From Rhodococcus sp. 4CII (GTDB taxonomy: Bacteria > Actinomycetota > Actinomycetes > Mycobacteriales > Mycobacteriaceae): a stretch of 64,000 nt of DNA. How positions within the stretch are numbered: the first letter of the stretch is position 1; every line of letters starts with the position of its first letter. The stretch lies in NCBI RefSeq assembly GCF_014256275.1, contig NZ_JACCFE010000002.1:2170001-2234000 (forward strand). The letters are read 5' to 3'. A program made the position numbers and the translations under genes. Under the pieces are notes generated by a model. That model searched no databases and had not been told where the DNA came from. It saw only the letters and a program-made list of their open reading frames with translations. Positions 1 to 14,900 of this stretch are shown here, one piece after another.

Positions 1-2990
1 GCGAGGATCCGCTCCGTCTCGGTCGCGGGCGCCCGGCCCAGCGACACCCGCTGCCCGAAGTCCGGTTCGGGCAGCGCGCGGCGGTCCAGTTTGCCGTTCA
101 CGGTGAGCGGCAGAGCGTCGAGGACGACCACGGCAGCGGGCACCATGTGTGCCGCCAGCCGCCCCGCCACCTGATCGACGATTCCGGCGGGGTCGAGCAC
201 CCTCCCCGACTCGGGCACCACGTACCCCACCAGACGTTCCCGCCGCGCCGACACGACGGACTGCGCCACGCCGTCGCAGGCGAGAAGCGCCGACTCCACC
301 TCACCGAGCTCGATGCGGAAGCCCTTGATCTGTACCTGGAAGTCGTTGCGGCCCAGATATTCCAGCTGTCCGTCCGCGTTCCACCGGCCCAGGTCGCCGG
401 ACCGGTACATCCGGGAACCGGGGGTGCGCGGGTCGGCCACGAATCGGGTTGCGGTGAGCGCGAACCGGCCCAGATAGCCGCGGGACACCTGTGCACCCGA
501 CACGTAGAGTTCGCCGACCACGCCCGGCGGCACCGGGTGCAAGCGGGCGTCGAGCACGTACACGCGCAGACCGGGCAGTTCCCGGCCGATCACGGACGCG
601 GATGCGTGGGCCGCGAGTTCCGCGTCCAACGGCAGATGACTGACGTGCACGGTGGTTTCCGTGATCCCGTACATGTTGACCAGCACCGGCGCGCTGTCGG
701 CGCGGCGCGTGTACCAGCGGGTGAGCTGTCCCAGATCGAGGGCCTCGCCGCCGAACACCACGACACGCAGGTCGAGGTCGGTACCGCCGGCCGCCCGGTC
801 CGCCTCGGCCAGTTGGTAGAACGCGGTCGGGGTCTGATTCAGGACGGTGACGTTCTCGTCCCGCAGCAGCCGCAGGAACATGTCGGGTGAGCGGGTCGTG
901 AAGTAGTCGACCACCACCAGCCTGCCGCCGTGGAGCAGCGCACCCCACAATTCCCAGACGGAGAAGTCGAACGCCGCCGAGTGGAACATGGTCCACACGT
1001 CGGAGGCGTCGAATCGGAACAGCGGCCACGTGTTCACGAACAGGGTGGCGACGTTGCGATGCGCCACCTGAACGCCTTTCGGGCGACCCGTAGACCCGGA
1101 GGTGTAGATGACGTACGCCACCGCATCCGGGTGCAGCGGCCCCGACCGGTCCCGGTCGGTCACCGGCAGCGCCGACGTACGGTCCAGTTCGGTCGCCGTG
1201 CCCGAGCTGTCGACGACGAGGATCGGGACCCCGCACGCCCGGACCGTCCCGGACTCCTCCTCCGTGGTCAGCACGCACACGGGCCGGGCGTCGGCGAATA
1301 CGTACGCGAGCCGCTCCGCGGGATACGTGACGTCGACGGGCACGTATCCGGCCCCCGACTTCACGACGGCGAGAAGGGCCACGACCAGGTCCACCGACCG
1401 CGCGGCGACGACGGCCACCAGCGTCTCGGGGCCCGCGCCGCGGTCGATCAGCAACCGTGCCAGTCGATTCGAACGGGTGTCCAGCTCGGCGTAGGTGACA
1501 GAGACGCCCTCGCACACGACGGCCGTCGCACCGCGGGACTGCCCGGCAGCCCGCTCGAACAGTTCCGGGAGGGTCGCGTCGACGGCGGACCCGACACGCG
1601 GTGGCAGCACGAGGTCCCGCTCCCGCGAGTCCAGCAGTTCGATGTCGCCCACCGGCAGAGCCGGTGTCGCAGCGATCGATTCGAGCACCCGCAGGAATCG
1701 CTCCGCGAACCGGTTCACGGTGTCCCGGTCGAACACGTCCGTCGCGAACCGCAGTCCGGCGGCGAGTCCGGCAGGCGCACCGTTCTCGTCGACCTGTTCG
1801 GCGAGACTCAGCTCCAGATCGAACTTCGCCACGCCGAGATCCACGTCGACCGAGTCGACGGTGAGTCCCGGCAGCTCGAGGTGCGTGCCCTCCGCGTTCC
1901 GGAACTCGACGAGCACCTGGAACAGCGGCGCGTGCGACGTGGACCGTTCGGGGGCGAGATCGTCGACCAACCGCTCGAACGGGATGTCCGCGTGCTCGAA
2001 CGCGCCGAGGTCGGCCGCCCGGACCGCGGCCAGCACCTCACCGAACGACGCCCGCGGGTCGATGTCCGTTCGCAGCACGAGCGTGTTGACGAACATGCCC
2101 ACCACGTCGTCGAGCGCCGCCTGCCCACGACCGGCGACCGGCGTGCCCATCGTGACGTCGCCGGTGCCCGACAGCCGGGACAGCAGCACCGCGAACGCCG
2201 CATGGACGGCCATGAACAGGCTCGCATTGTGCTCGGCGGCAAGCGCACTCAACGACCGGTGCAGCCGCGCGGGCACATCGAACTCGACGACGGCCCCGCG
2301 GTACGAACGCCGGGCGGGCCGCGGCCGGTCCAGCGGGATCTGCAGTACCTCGGGCACACCGGCCAGCGCGTCGGTCCAGTAGGCGAGTTGCCGCGACATC
2401 ACCGAGTCGGGTTCGTCCACCCCGCCGAGGACATCCCGCTGCCAGACGCTGTAGTCGGCGTACTGGACCGGCAGCGGCGTCCAGCCGGGGGTCTCCCCCA
2501 CGGTCCGGGCGGTGTACGCCAGCATGACGTCGCGGGCCAGCGGCATCATGGAGAACCCGTCGGCGGCGATGTGGTGCACCACGATGGCCAGGACGTGTTC
2601 CGTGGGATTCAGCTCGAACAGGGCGGCGCGGAAGGGGATCTCGTCGCTCACGTCGAAGCCCCTGTCGACGAGGCCGGCGAGGGCGTCCCGGAGGTCGCGG
2701 TCACCGGACACGGCTATCGATTCGAGACTCGGGGTTGCCCGCCCGGCGTCGACGATCACCTGGTGCGGTCCGTCGACCGCACCGGGGAACACCGTGCGCA
2801 GCGATTCGTGCCGCTCCACGACGTCGCCGACCGCCGCGAGCAGGGCGGCGCGGTCGAGGTCGCCGGTCAGTCGCAACGCGACCGGAATGTTGTACGCGGG
2901 CGAGGACGGGTCGAACTGGTTCACGAACCACATGCGTTGCTGCGCCAGCGACAGCGGTATCCGGTCGGGGCGCGGTCGCACGGCGAGCGC
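1..2990 (-). other. NRPS module 5 (C-A, carrier cut off), threonine-type
   Basis: The C domain has HHIAADGFS near 2,555-2,576. The A domain (about 1.64-0.06 kb) has TSGSTGRPKG near 1,078-1,107. Its specificity residues read D-F-W-N-V-G-M-V-H-K, again a threonine code with one conservative change from module 2. The A domain ends with NGKLDRRALPEPDFG, and the frame leaves the window in the linker before the carrier domain. Confidence 0.85.
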
Positions 2991-5900
2991 CACCGGCCGG
3001 ACGTACGCCGGCGACGCCGATTCGATCCGGACCGCCAGATCCGCGACCGCGGGTGCGTCGAACAGTGCGGCCACGCCGATCCCGGCGTCGAGGGCGGAGT
3101 TGATGCGCGCGACCGCCCGGGTGGCGCTGAGCGAGTCGCCGCCGAGTGCGAAGAAGCTGTCGTCCGCGCCGACGCGCGGAGCACCGAGCACGTCCGCGAA
3201 CACCCGCGCGACGGCCTCCTCGACGGGTGTGGTGGGCGCCCGGTAGCCGATCGCCGACGAGACGAATTCCGGTGCCGGCAGCGACTTCCGGTCCAGCTTG
3301 CCGACCGGAGTGAGGGGGATCTCGTCCAGCACCACCACGGCGGCGGGCACCATGTACTTGGGCAGGATCCGGCCCGCGAACGCGAGCACGTCGGGCGCCG
3401 CCACCTCCTCGCCGTCGTGCGGCAGGACGTACGACACGAGTGCCGTGTCGCCCAGCGGTCCCGGCCGGCCGAGGGTCGCGGCGAAGTCGACGTGCGGGTG
3501 GGTGGTGAGCACGGCATCGATCTCCCCGAGCTCGACGCGCTGACCGCGGATCTTCACCTGGAAGTCGCTGCGCCCGAGGTATTCGAGCGTGTGGTCCCGG
3601 CGCCACCGCACGACGTCGCCCGTGCGGTACATGCGGCCGCCCGCGTACGGGTTGGCGACGAACCGTTCCGCGGTGAGCGCGGGCCGCCGGTGGTAGCCGC
3701 GGGCCAGCGCCGGTCCCGAGATGTACAGCTCCCCCGGCACCCCGGCCGGGACGGGTTGCAGCCGCGCGTCGAGGACGGACAGCACGATGCCGCGGACCGG
3801 ACCGCCGATCGTGACCGGTTCCCCCGGGGCCATCGGCCGGCTGAACGTGGTGAGGATGGTGGCCTCGGTGGGTCCGTAGCCGTTGAACATTCCGCGATCG
3901 GTGCCCCACGTGGCCACCAGTTCGTCGCCGACGGCGTCGCCGGCCACGACGAGCGCCTCGAGGTGCTCGATGCCGTCGTTCTCGACGGTGGCGAGCACGG
4001 CCGGGGTGATGCAGGCGTGGGTGATCCGTTCCCGCCGGAGCAACTCCGCGAGTTCCGCACCGCCGTAGACGTCGGGTGGTGCGACCACGAGCGCCGCACC
4101 TGCCGCGCACGATTGAACGAGTTCGAGTATCGCCACGTCGAAACTGGGCGAACAGATGTGCAGACAACGCGAGTCGGGCGACACGGTGTAGTGCTCGGTC
4201 TGTTCGGTGAGCAGATTCGCCAGCCCGCGATGGGTGACGACGACGCCCTTCGGCCTGCCGGTGGACCCGGACGTGTAGATCGCGTACGCCGCGTGGTCGA
4301 CGTCGAGCACCGATCGGCGGTCGAGGTCGGTGACGCGGGCGGTGGTGGTGGCCGACCAGGTGCCGTCGAATGCCGGTTCGTCGAGCACCAGCCACGGCAC
4401 CGAACCGGGCAGCCGATTGCGCTGAGCCGACGTCGTCACACCCAGTGCCGCACCGGAATCGGCCAGCATGTGCTCGATGCGCTCGGGCGGATAATTCGGG
4501 TCGACGGGCACGAACGCCGCACCCGCCTTCGCCACCGCCCACACGGCGAGCACCGATTCGGCCGATCTCGGGAGTCCCAGCGCGACGAACGTCTCCGGGC
4601 CGGCACCCCGTTCGATGAGCAGGCGGGCCAGCGCGTTCGACCGGGTGTCGAGTTCGTGGTAGCTCGTCTCGCGTCCGTCGACGACGATCGCGGGCGCGTC
4701 CGGTCGGTCGCCCGCCGCGGCGGTGAGGATCTCGGGCAGCGTTCGCGGCGGTCCGGCGGGGGCGCCGGGAACCGCGGTGAATTCCCTGAGTTCGGCCTCC
4801 GACAGCAAGGTGAGGTGCGCGAGGGGAGTATCGATGTCCGACAGCACGATTTGCAGGGCACGCGCGACCCGGGCCGCCACCGACTCCGCGAACTCGCTGT
4901 CGAAGACGGCCGGCTGGTACCGCAATCGCAGGTGCAGTCCCGTGTCGACGTGCGCCATCAGGGTGAACGGATAATGGGTCGAATCGATTCCCTCGACCCC
5001 CGCCACACGCATGCCGTCGATGTCGGTGTCCTCGGTCAGCCCCATCCGGTCCACCGGATACGACTCGAACACGGTGAGCGTGTCGAAGGCGGCGCCCTGT
5101 CCGACGGCGCGCTGGATGTCGGTGAGGCCGAGGTAGTGGTGGTCGAGGAGGGCGGACTGTTCGCTCTGGAAGCGCTGCAGCAGTTCCGCGAGTGTTTCGT
5201 CGCGGCGCAGGCGGAGCCGGACGGGCACCGTGTTGATGAACAGCCCGACCATCGACTCGATGCCGGCGACGGCCGGTGGGCGCCCGGACACCGTGGCCCC
5301 GAACGTGACGTCCTCACGGGTGCCGAGTGTGGTGAGCACGAGCCCCCACGCCACCTGGACGAGGGTGTTCATCGTCAACCCGCGGTCCCGGGCGAGCGCC
5401 CCGAGTTCCCGGGTCTTCTCCTCGCTCACGTCGAGGCGCACGTCCTCCGGGTTGGCGAAACCGTGCTCACCGCGCGCCGCGGGTGCGACGAACGTCGGCT
5501 CGTCCGCGCCGGCGAGAGCGGATACCCAGGCGGCCGTGGACCGTTCGCGGTCCTGGGCGCCGACCCACTGCAGATAGTCACGGTAGGACGTGACCCGGGG
5601 AAGGGCGGCCGGGTCGCCGCCGGTGGCGTAGAGGATCAGCAGATCCTTGATCACCAGCGGTGTCGACCAGCCGTCGAGGAGGATGTGGTGATGGGTGACG
5701 ACCAGTCGGTACCGGTCGGGTGCGGTGCGCAGCAACGTGAACCGGAGCAGCGGGGCCGTCGACATGTCGAACGGGACCGCACGATCGGCGGCCAGGAGGG
5801 CCGCCAGTTCCGCGGAGATCCTGGTCTCGTCGAGATGTGCGAGATCGACGTCGGTCCACGGAGCGGTCACCGAATTCAGGACCACCTGCGCCGGGCCGCT

Positions 5901-8900
5901 GCCCGTGTCGGCGAAGGCCACCCGGAGGTTCGCATGCCGGTCGAGCAGACCCTGTGCGGCGCGGCGCATTCTCGGGGAGTCGACGCTGCCGCGGAGATCG
6001 AGCACCAGTTGCACCTGATACGCGTCGAGCCGGTGCTCGGACAGCTGCGCGTGGAACAGCAGACCCGCCTGCAGCGGTGACAGCGACCAGATGTCCGAGA
6101 GGTCCGGATAGGTGAGCTCGAGCCGGTCGATGTCGGATTGCCCGACGGACACCAGGTTCAGGTCCGACGGTGTGAGCCCGCCCGCGCCCGGCCTGCCGGC
6201 GTGCTCGGCCAGAGCGGTGAGGCCTTGGACCCACAGTGCGGCGAGCTCGTCCACGTCCTCCGCGGCCACCATCCCGGTGGGATACGACCACGTCGCGGTC
6301 AGCACGGGTTCGCCGCCGCGGACGGTGGTCGCCGCGTTCACGTCCACGACCCAGGCGGCGGGCATGTCGTGGTTCTGGGTTCCACCGAGATCGGTGCTTC
6401 CCTCGACGGGCAGCCAGGGCACGTCGCCTGCACTCGTCGCCACCCGGCCGAGGTAGTTGAAACTTATCTGCGGCGGCCGGAACCGGCTCAGCGCCGGCGA
6501 CGTGTCCGCGTCCAGGTAGCGCAGCATGCCGTATCCGATTCCGTGGTCGGGGACGGCGAGGAGTTGCTCCTTGACCGCCTTGATCGCGGCCCCGGCCGGG
6601 GCGTCGCCGGCGAAGGCGGCATCGATGTCGATGCCCGTGAGGTCGAGCCGCACCGGGAACAGGGTGGTGAACCAACCGACGGTGCGCGACAGGTCGGCGC
6701 CGGGAACGACGTGGTCCTCGCGGCCGTGACCCTCGAGGTTGATCAGCGCGTCGGCTGTGCTCGTTCCGCGGTCGCGCCGCCACCGGATCAACGCGAGCGT
6801 CAGCGCGGTGAGGAGGCCGTCGCCGACGGCGCCGTGGAAGGTGGCGGGCAGCGTGGTGAGCAGCGCCGCGGTGACGTTCGCCGGCACGTCGACGGTGCGG
6901 CGGCCCGTGGTGGCGTCGACGTCGACGGCGGGATCCAGTGGCCGGGAGCCGAGCAGCGGATCGGCAGCGTCCAGGATGGACTGCCACCGTTCCCCCTCGT
7001 CGAGGCGGTCCCGCACCGCGTCGGTGAGTCCGTGTGCCCACCGCCGCATCGACGTCCCGACTGCGGGCAGCGCGGCGGGCGCACCCTCGACGGCACGGGC
7101 GTGCGCCGCCGCGAGATCCGCGATCAGGATCCGCCAGGACACACCGTCGACGACCAGATGATGCGCGACCGGCAGTAGCCGCCCCTGCCCGCCCGGGCCG
7201 TCGAACCAGAGCACCTGCACCATGCTGGCCGAGGCCGGATCCAGCCGGTCCGCCGCCGCGTCCAGTGCGCCTCGCGCGACCGCATCGAAGCTGCTCGCGT
7301 CGAACGACGGCACGGGCACGCGATGGATCAGCGCGTCGGCCGACACCGACCCGGTGGGCAGCACCGTCATCCGCCACTGCCCCTCCGCGTCGCGTGCGAG
7401 GCGTGCGCGCAGCGTGTCGTGCCGGTCCAGCACCGCGTCCACGGCGGCGACGAGGTCGTCACGGCGCAGCCCCGGCGGGGCGGTCACCAGCACCGCCTGG
7501 GAGAACCGGTCCAGCCGTCCGGCGCTGCGCTCCAGCATCCACGCGACGACCGGTGTCAGCGGGACCGGGCCGACGCCGCCACCGGGAAGTTCCTCCAGCA
7601 CCACGGCATCCGCGCGTTCGTGGTGGACGACCTCGGCGAGACCGGCCACGGTCCTGCGTTCGAACACGTCGCGCGGTGAGAGGAGCAGACCCGCCGCCTT
7701 CGCCCGGGCCACAAGCTGGATCGACATGATGCTGTCGCCGCCGAGCGCGAAGAACGAATCGTCCACACCCACCGATTCGAGTCCCAGTACGTCCCGGAAC
7801 AGCCCGGCGAGCAGCGCCTCGGCCTCGGTGCGCGGCGGGCGGCTGACGGTGACGCCGGCACCGAAGTCCGGTTCCGGCAGCGCCTTCCGGTCGATCTTGC
7901 CGTGGACCGTCACCGGGAGCGCGGCGATGACGAGCACAGCGGCGGGCACCATGTAGGACGCGAGCCGCTCACCGGCGAACCGGAGCAGCGCGGTGGGATC
8001 GACGGCCGCTCCGGGTTCGGGCACCACGTACCCGATCAGCCGATGACCCGAGTGACCGTCGCGGCGCACGTCCGCAACGGCCGCCGCCACGGACTCGTGG
8101 GCGAGGAGGACCGACTCCACCTCGCCGAGTTCGATCCGGAAGCCGCGGATCTTCACCTGGAAGTCGGTGCGTCCGAGATAGTCGAGTTGCCCGTCCGGCA
8201 TCCAGCGCACCAGGTCGCCGGTCCGGTACATCCGGCTCCCCGGCGGTCCGAAGGGGTTGGGCACGAAGCGTTCCGCCGTGAGGGGGCGCCGCCCGTGGTA
8301 GCCGCGCGCGAGCGCGGGCCCGGCGAGGTACAACTCCCCCGCGACACCGACCGGGACGGGGTGCAGCCGCGCGTCGAGAACAACCTCGCTGAAGCCGAGC
8401 GTCGGCGCCCCGATCGTGACGGGCTCTCCCGGCACCAGCGCGGCGCTGATGCTCGACACCACGGTCGCCTCCGTCGGCCCGTACGCGTCGAACATCGCCC
8501 GGCCCGGCGCCCAGCGGGCCACCAGTTCGGGCGGGCACGACTCTCCGCCGGTCACCACGCACTCCACGCCCTCGAGGCCGGCGGGGTCGACTGACGCGAG
8601 CGCCGCCGGCGTGACGAAGCAGTGCGTGACCCGCTCCCGCCTCAGCAACTCCGCCAGTTCGTCGCCGCCGTACACGGACGGGGACGCGATCACCATCGTC
8701 GCACCCGGTCCGACTGCGAGCATCAGCTCGAGCACGGACGCGTCGAAGCTCGGCGACGCGAAGTGCAGGGTGCGCGACTCCGCGGTCGTACCGAACGTGT
8801 CCTGTTCCGTCGCAGCGAAACTCGCCAGACCGCGGTGGGTGGTCACCACCCCCTTCGGCAGGCCGGTGGATCCCGACGTGTAGATCAGGTACGCCGGGTG

Positions 8901-11900
8901 GTCGACGTGCAGTGCCGAGGTGCGGTCGGCGTCGGTCACCGCCGTTGCCGGCAGCAGCGACAGTTCGGCCTCCGTCCCGGGATCGGCGGGCACCAGCCAC
9001 GGAATCGACGGTGGCAGGCCGGGCCGGAGCGCGGCCGTGGTGATGCCCGCGACGGCGCCGGAGTCGGTGAGCATGTATGCGATGCGCTCGGCGGGATGAT
9101 CGGGGTCGACCGGAAGGAACGCCGCCCCCGTCTTCGCCACCGCCCAGACGGCCAGCACGCTGTCGATCGACCGCGACAATGCCAGCGCCACCACCTGTTC
9201 CGGTCCGGCGCCACGGTCGATCAGCAGTCGGGCGAGCCGGTTCGACCTCTCGTCGAGGTCTCGGTACGACACCCGGCGGCCCTCGAAGGACAGCGCTGCG
9301 GCGTCCGGGTGCGCCGCCGCGGCCGCCGTCAGCAATTGCGGCAGCGTGCGCGGCGCCACCCCGCCGCCCCCGGTCACCGACGTCAGCGCGGCCCGCTCGC
9401 CGGCGCCGAGAACGTCGATGTCGCCGACCGGCGCGTCCGGCGCGGCCGTGACCGCGGCGAGGATCCGGACCAGCCGGTCGGCGAACGCGGACACGGTGGC
9501 CTCGTCGAAGATGTCGGTGGCGTACCCGAGCGCCGCACCGATACCCGCGGGGTGTCCGTCGGCGTCCACGTTCTCCCGCAGAGTCAGCTGCAGGTCGAAA
9601 TTGATCGTGTCGAACGCGAGATCGAGGGGTTCGACGTGTAACCCCGGCAACTCCAGTTCGGGGCGCTCGGTGTTCTGGAATTCCAGCATCACCTGGAACA
9701 GCGGCGAATACGCGGTGGACCGCGACGGTCGCAGGCTCTCGACGACCCCTTCGAACGGGACGTCGGCGTGCGTGAACGCCCCGAGGTCGGCGTCCCGGAC
9801 CTGTGCGAGAAGTTCCGCGAACGTGCAGGCGCCGTCGACCGGTGTGCGGAGCACGAGGGTGTTCACGAACATCCCGACCAGGTCGTCGAGTTCGGCCGCG
9901 CCGCGTCCCGCGACGGGTGTGCCCACCGCGACGTCGTCCGACGCGCTCAGCCGCGACAGCAGCACGGCGAGCGCGGCGTGCAGGGCCATGAACACGGTCG
10001 ATCCGTGCCGGCGGGCCACCCGCACCACACCGTGGTGCAGCTCCGCCGCGATCTCGAACTCGACGCGGCCCGCTCCGAGGGTCCTGGCCGCCGGGCGGGG
10101 CCGGTCGGTCGGCAGTTCCAGCACGTCGGGGACGTCGGCGAGCGTCGAGGTCCAGTACTGCAATTGTCGCGCGAGCGGCGACTCGTCGTCGTCCTCGGCC
10201 CCGAGGAGGTCGCGCTGCCACAGCGTGTAGTCGGCGTACTGGACGGCCAGCGGAACCCAGTCGGGCGCAACGCCGTGCACCCGGGCGGTGTACGCCGACA
10301 GGACGTCCCGGGCGAGCGGAACCATCGAGAACCCGTCCGCCGCGATGTGGTGGACGACGACGGCCAGCACGTGCTCGCTCTCGTCCGCCGCGAACAACCG
10401 GGCCCGCACCGGCGCCTCCGCGGTCACGTCGAATCCCGCGGAGTGGAGGCGGCGGAGTTCCCGCTCGAGATTCGCGGGCGCGACGGCACGCGGTGTGAGA
10501 ACGGGCGCGACGTCGTCCGCCGGCAGGATCACCTGCCGCGGACCGCGGTCGGTGAGGGGGAACACGGTGCGCAGCGATTCGTGGCGCTCGACGACGTCGG
10601 CGAGCGCCGCCTGCAGCGCCGCGTGATCGAGCGCGCCCACGAGGCGGAGTGCGATCGCGACGTTGTATGCCGCACTGGCCGTGTCGAACTGGTTGATGAA
10701 CCACATGCGCTGCTGGGCGAGCGAGAGGGGGACCTCCCGCGCCGGGTCCCGCGGGGCGGGCCGGGCCGCCGCCCGCGCGGCCCCGACCTCCGCGCGGGCA
10801 GCGAGCCCGGCGACGGTCGGGGCGTCGAACACGTCGCGCACCCCGAGTCGGTCGCCGACCGCGGCGTTGATCCGGGCCACGAGCCGGGTCGCGGTCAGCG
10901 AGTTCCCGCCGAGCGCGAAGAAGTCGTCGTTCACCCCGGCCCGGGCGACGCCGAGCAGGTCGGCGAACACGGCGGCGACGATCTCCTCGACCGGATTGCG
11001 CGGCGCGACGAATCCCACCGTCGACGTGCCGAAGTCGGCCTCCGGCAGCGCCTTCCGGTCGAGTTTGCCGTTGACGGTCAGCGGTAGCGCGTCGATCACC
11101 ACCACCGCGGACGGCACCATGTACGACGGTACCGCCCTCCCGACCGCGTCGAGCACCACGCCCGGGTCGACGTCCGCTCCCGCCTCCGGCACCACGTAGC
11201 CCACCAGCCGGTCGCCGTCCCGGTCGTCGCCGCGCACCACGACCACCGATTGCGCCACCCCGGCACACGCGGCCAGGGCCGCCTCCACCTCGCCGAGTTC
11301 CACCCGGAATCCGCGGAGCTGCACCTGGAAGTCGCTGCGTCCCACGTATTCGAGCCGGCCGCCCGCACCCCATTTCACGACGTCGCCCGACCGGTACATG
11401 CGCGCGCCCGCACGATCGCGGTCGAACGGGTCGGCGACGAAACGGGTTGCGGTCAAGGCGGACCGGCCGAGGTAGCCGCGGGTCACCTGGTCTCCCGACA
11501 CGTACAGCTCGCCCACCACCCCGGGCGGCACCGGATGCAACCGGCTGTCGAGCACGTACACGCGCAGACCCGGGAGCCCGCCGCCGATCACCGAACCAGC
11601 GGCCGACGCGGCCAGTGCGCGATCCAGCGCCAGGAAGCTGACGTGCACCGTGGTCTCGGTGATGCCGTACATGTTCACCAGCAACGGGGCGTGGTCTTCG
11701 TGCCGCGCGTACCACCGCTCGAGCTGTCCGACGTCGAGAGCCTCGCCGCCGAAGATCACGTGCCGCAACGACAATGGCGCGCGGTCGGCGTTTTCGACGG
11801 CGCCGGCCGCCCGGTCGGCCTCGGTCAGCTGGTAGAACGCCGTCGGGGTCTGGTTCAGCACCGTCACCCGCTCCCGGCGGAGCAGTTCCAGGAACGTGTC

Positions 11901-14900
11901 GGGCGACCGCGCGGTGAAGTAGTCGACCAGCACCAGGCGGCCACCGTGGACGAGCGCTCCCCACAGTTCCCAGACCGAGAAGTCGAAGGCGTACGAATGG
12001 AAGAGTGTCCACACGTCGGAGGCGTCGAATCCGAACAGCTCCCGGGTGTTGGCCAGCAGCGTGACGAGGCAGCGATGGGACACCTGCACGCCCTTAGGCC
12101 TGCCGGTCGATCCCGACGTGAAGATCACGTACGCGACGGCGTCCGGCCACAGCGGCCGCAACCGGTCCGCGTCGGTGACCGGCAGCCCGGACAGCCGCGC
12201 CGCCGCGCCGGCCGTCTCCGGATCGTCGATCACCAGCCGCGGGATTCCGGCCGGTACCCGCGGGGCGAATTCGGCGCTCACCACAGCGCAGACGGGCTGC
12301 GCGTCCGCGAACATCGCCGTCACCCGCTCGGCGGGATAGCTCGCGTCGACCGGGACGTATCCGCCACCGGCCGCGAGGACCGCCAGTAGCGTCACCACGA
12401 GGGCGGGGGTGCGATCGACCATCACCGCGACCAGCGACTCGGCGCCCACACCCTCGGCGATCAGCAACCGCGCCAACCGGTTCGCCCGCTCGTCCAGTTC
12501 CCGGTAGGTCAGCGTCTCGGCACCGCCCACCACCGCGGTGGCGTCCGGGGTGTCCGCGGCCACCCGGGCGAACATCTCGACCACGGTCTGAGCGTCCGCG
12601 GCGACCCCCGCACGGTTCCACCCGTCCAGCACCAGATCCCGCTCGGCCGTGCCGAGAACCGCGATGTCGCCCACCACCGCCGCCGGATCGTCCACCACCG
12701 CCCGCAGGACCCGCACGAAGCGTTCGCCGAATCCCTCCACCGACGGCCGGTCGAACACGTCCGTCGCGTAGAGGAAGGCGGCCGCCATGCCCGCGGCCGT
12801 CCCCTTGTCGTCGTGGTATTCGGCGAGCGACAGCTGCAGGTCGAACTTGGCGACCCCGGGATCGACGTCCACGGCCTCGACGGTCAGGCCCGGCAGTTCC
12901 AGATGCGCGCGAACGGTGTTCTGGAATTCGAGCAGCACCTGGAACAGCGGCGAGTGGGACGTCGACCGGGAGGGCGCCAGCTCGTCGACGACGCTCTCGA
13001 AGGGAACGTCCGTGTGCCCGAACGCACCCAGATCCGTGTCGCGGGCCCGGGCGAGCACGTCGGTGAACGCCTCGGCCGGGTCGACCCGCGTCCGCAGCAC
13101 CAGCGTGTTGACGAACATCCCCACCAGGTCGTCCAGCGCCGCCTCGCCGCGGCCCGCGATGGGGGTGCCGATGGCGACGTCTTCCGACCCGGACACCCGC
13201 GACAGCAGCACGGCCAGCGCCGCGTGCATCACCATGAACAACGTCGCGTTGTGCTCCCGCGCGAGCAGAAGCAGCTGTCGGTGCAGGCCCGCGTCGATCG
13301 AGAACGGTGCCGTCGCACCCGCGAGGGATCTCGTGACGGGTCTGTTCCGATCGAGCGGCAGGGCGCTCACCTCGGGGAGCTCCGCGAGCGCATCCCGCCA
13401 ATAGTGCAGCTGCCGGGACATGAGGCTGTCCGGATCGTCGGCGCTGCCGAGGAGCCGCCGCTGCCACACACTGAAGTCGGCGTATTGCACGGGCAGTGGA
13501 TCCCAGCTCGGCACGCTCCCGGACCGGCGTGCCGAGTAGGCCACCATGAGGTCGCGGGCCAGCGGCGCGAGCGACGCCCCGTCGGCCGCGATGTGATGCA
13601 CCACGATCACCAGGACGTGCTCGTCGGTACCGGTGCGCAACAAGGTTGCCCGCAGCGGGACCGCCGCGCTCACGTCGAACCCGCCGATCAGGAGGGTCGC
13701 GATCCGTTCGTGCAGCGAGTCGTCGCCGTCCACCTGCGGCGTGAGATCGGGAACGACCTCCGCGGCATCGACGATCACCTGGTGCGGGCCGTCCGGCGAC
13801 GCGGGATACACGGTGCGCAACGATTCGTGCCGTTCGACGACGTCGCCCACCGCGGCCGCCAGTGTGTCCGCGTCCAGGGGTCCGGTCAGGCGCACCGCCA
13901 TCGGGATGTTGTACGCGACCGACGACGTGTCGAACTGGTTGATGAACCACATGCGTTGCTGCGCCAGCGACAGCGGGATCCGCTCGGGACGCTCCCCGAC
14001 GGTCAGGGGCGGCCGGTCGACGAGTTCGGTGCCCGCGTGCCGCACGAAGACCGCGAGCAGTTCGGCGGTGGGCGCCTCGAACAACGCCCGCACACCGATG
14101 TCCGATCCGAGCGCCGCGTTGACGCGTGCGATCACCCGCGTCGCCACCAGGGAATTGCCGCCGAGGTCGAAGAAGCTGTCGTCGACACTGATCCGCTCGA
14201 CTCCGAGGACCTCCGTGAAGACCTCGGCGATCGTCTCCTCGACCGGGTCGGCGGGCGCCCGGAACTCGGCCGCGGCGGACAGGAATCGCGGTTCCGGCAG
14301 CGCCGCGCGGTCGAGCTTCCCGACCGGGTTCAGCGGGATCTCGTCCAGCACCACGACCACCGACGGCACCATGTACGACGGCAACCGGTTCCGCACCTGC
14401 CGCAGCAGTTCCGTCGTCTCGATCGGCCTGCCCGGCGCCGGGACGACGTACGAGACCAGCACCGTGTCTCCCGACGGGCCGGGCCGCCCGATGGTGACGG
14501 CGAGCGACACATCGGAGTGGGTCTGCAGCAGCGCGTCGATTTCGCCGAGCTCGATCCGGAATCCGCGCACCTTCACCTGGAAGTCGCTGCGCCGCAGGTA
14601 TTCGAGCGTGTGGTCGGGCCGCCAGCGCACCACGTCGCCGGTGCGGTACATCCGGCCCCGGCCGTACGGGTCGGCGACGAATCGTGCGGCCGTCAGACCG
14701 GGCCGCCGGTGATAGCCCCGGGCCACACCGGGTCCCGCGATGTACAGCTCACCCGGCACGCCGACGGGCACCGGATGGAGCCGGGCGTCGAGCACCACTT
14801 CCTCCGCGCCGCGAATCGGCCCGCCCAGCGTGATCGGGTCACCGGGGGTCATCGGTGCGCTGATGTTCGACATGATCGTGGTCTCGGTGGGGCCGTACGC

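Noticed and set aside
930..6080. 1716-codon plus-strand open frame opposite the NRPS
   Set aside because: The protein is rich in Arg, His, Gly and Val with no recognisable domain, and lies antisense to clear C and A domains. In very GC-rich DNA the frame opposite a real gene is often open.
7969..12012. 1347-codon minus-strand frame inside the NRPS region
   Set aside because: It is the frame-shifted shadow of NRPS modules 2 and 3; the correct frame carries all core motifs without stops.
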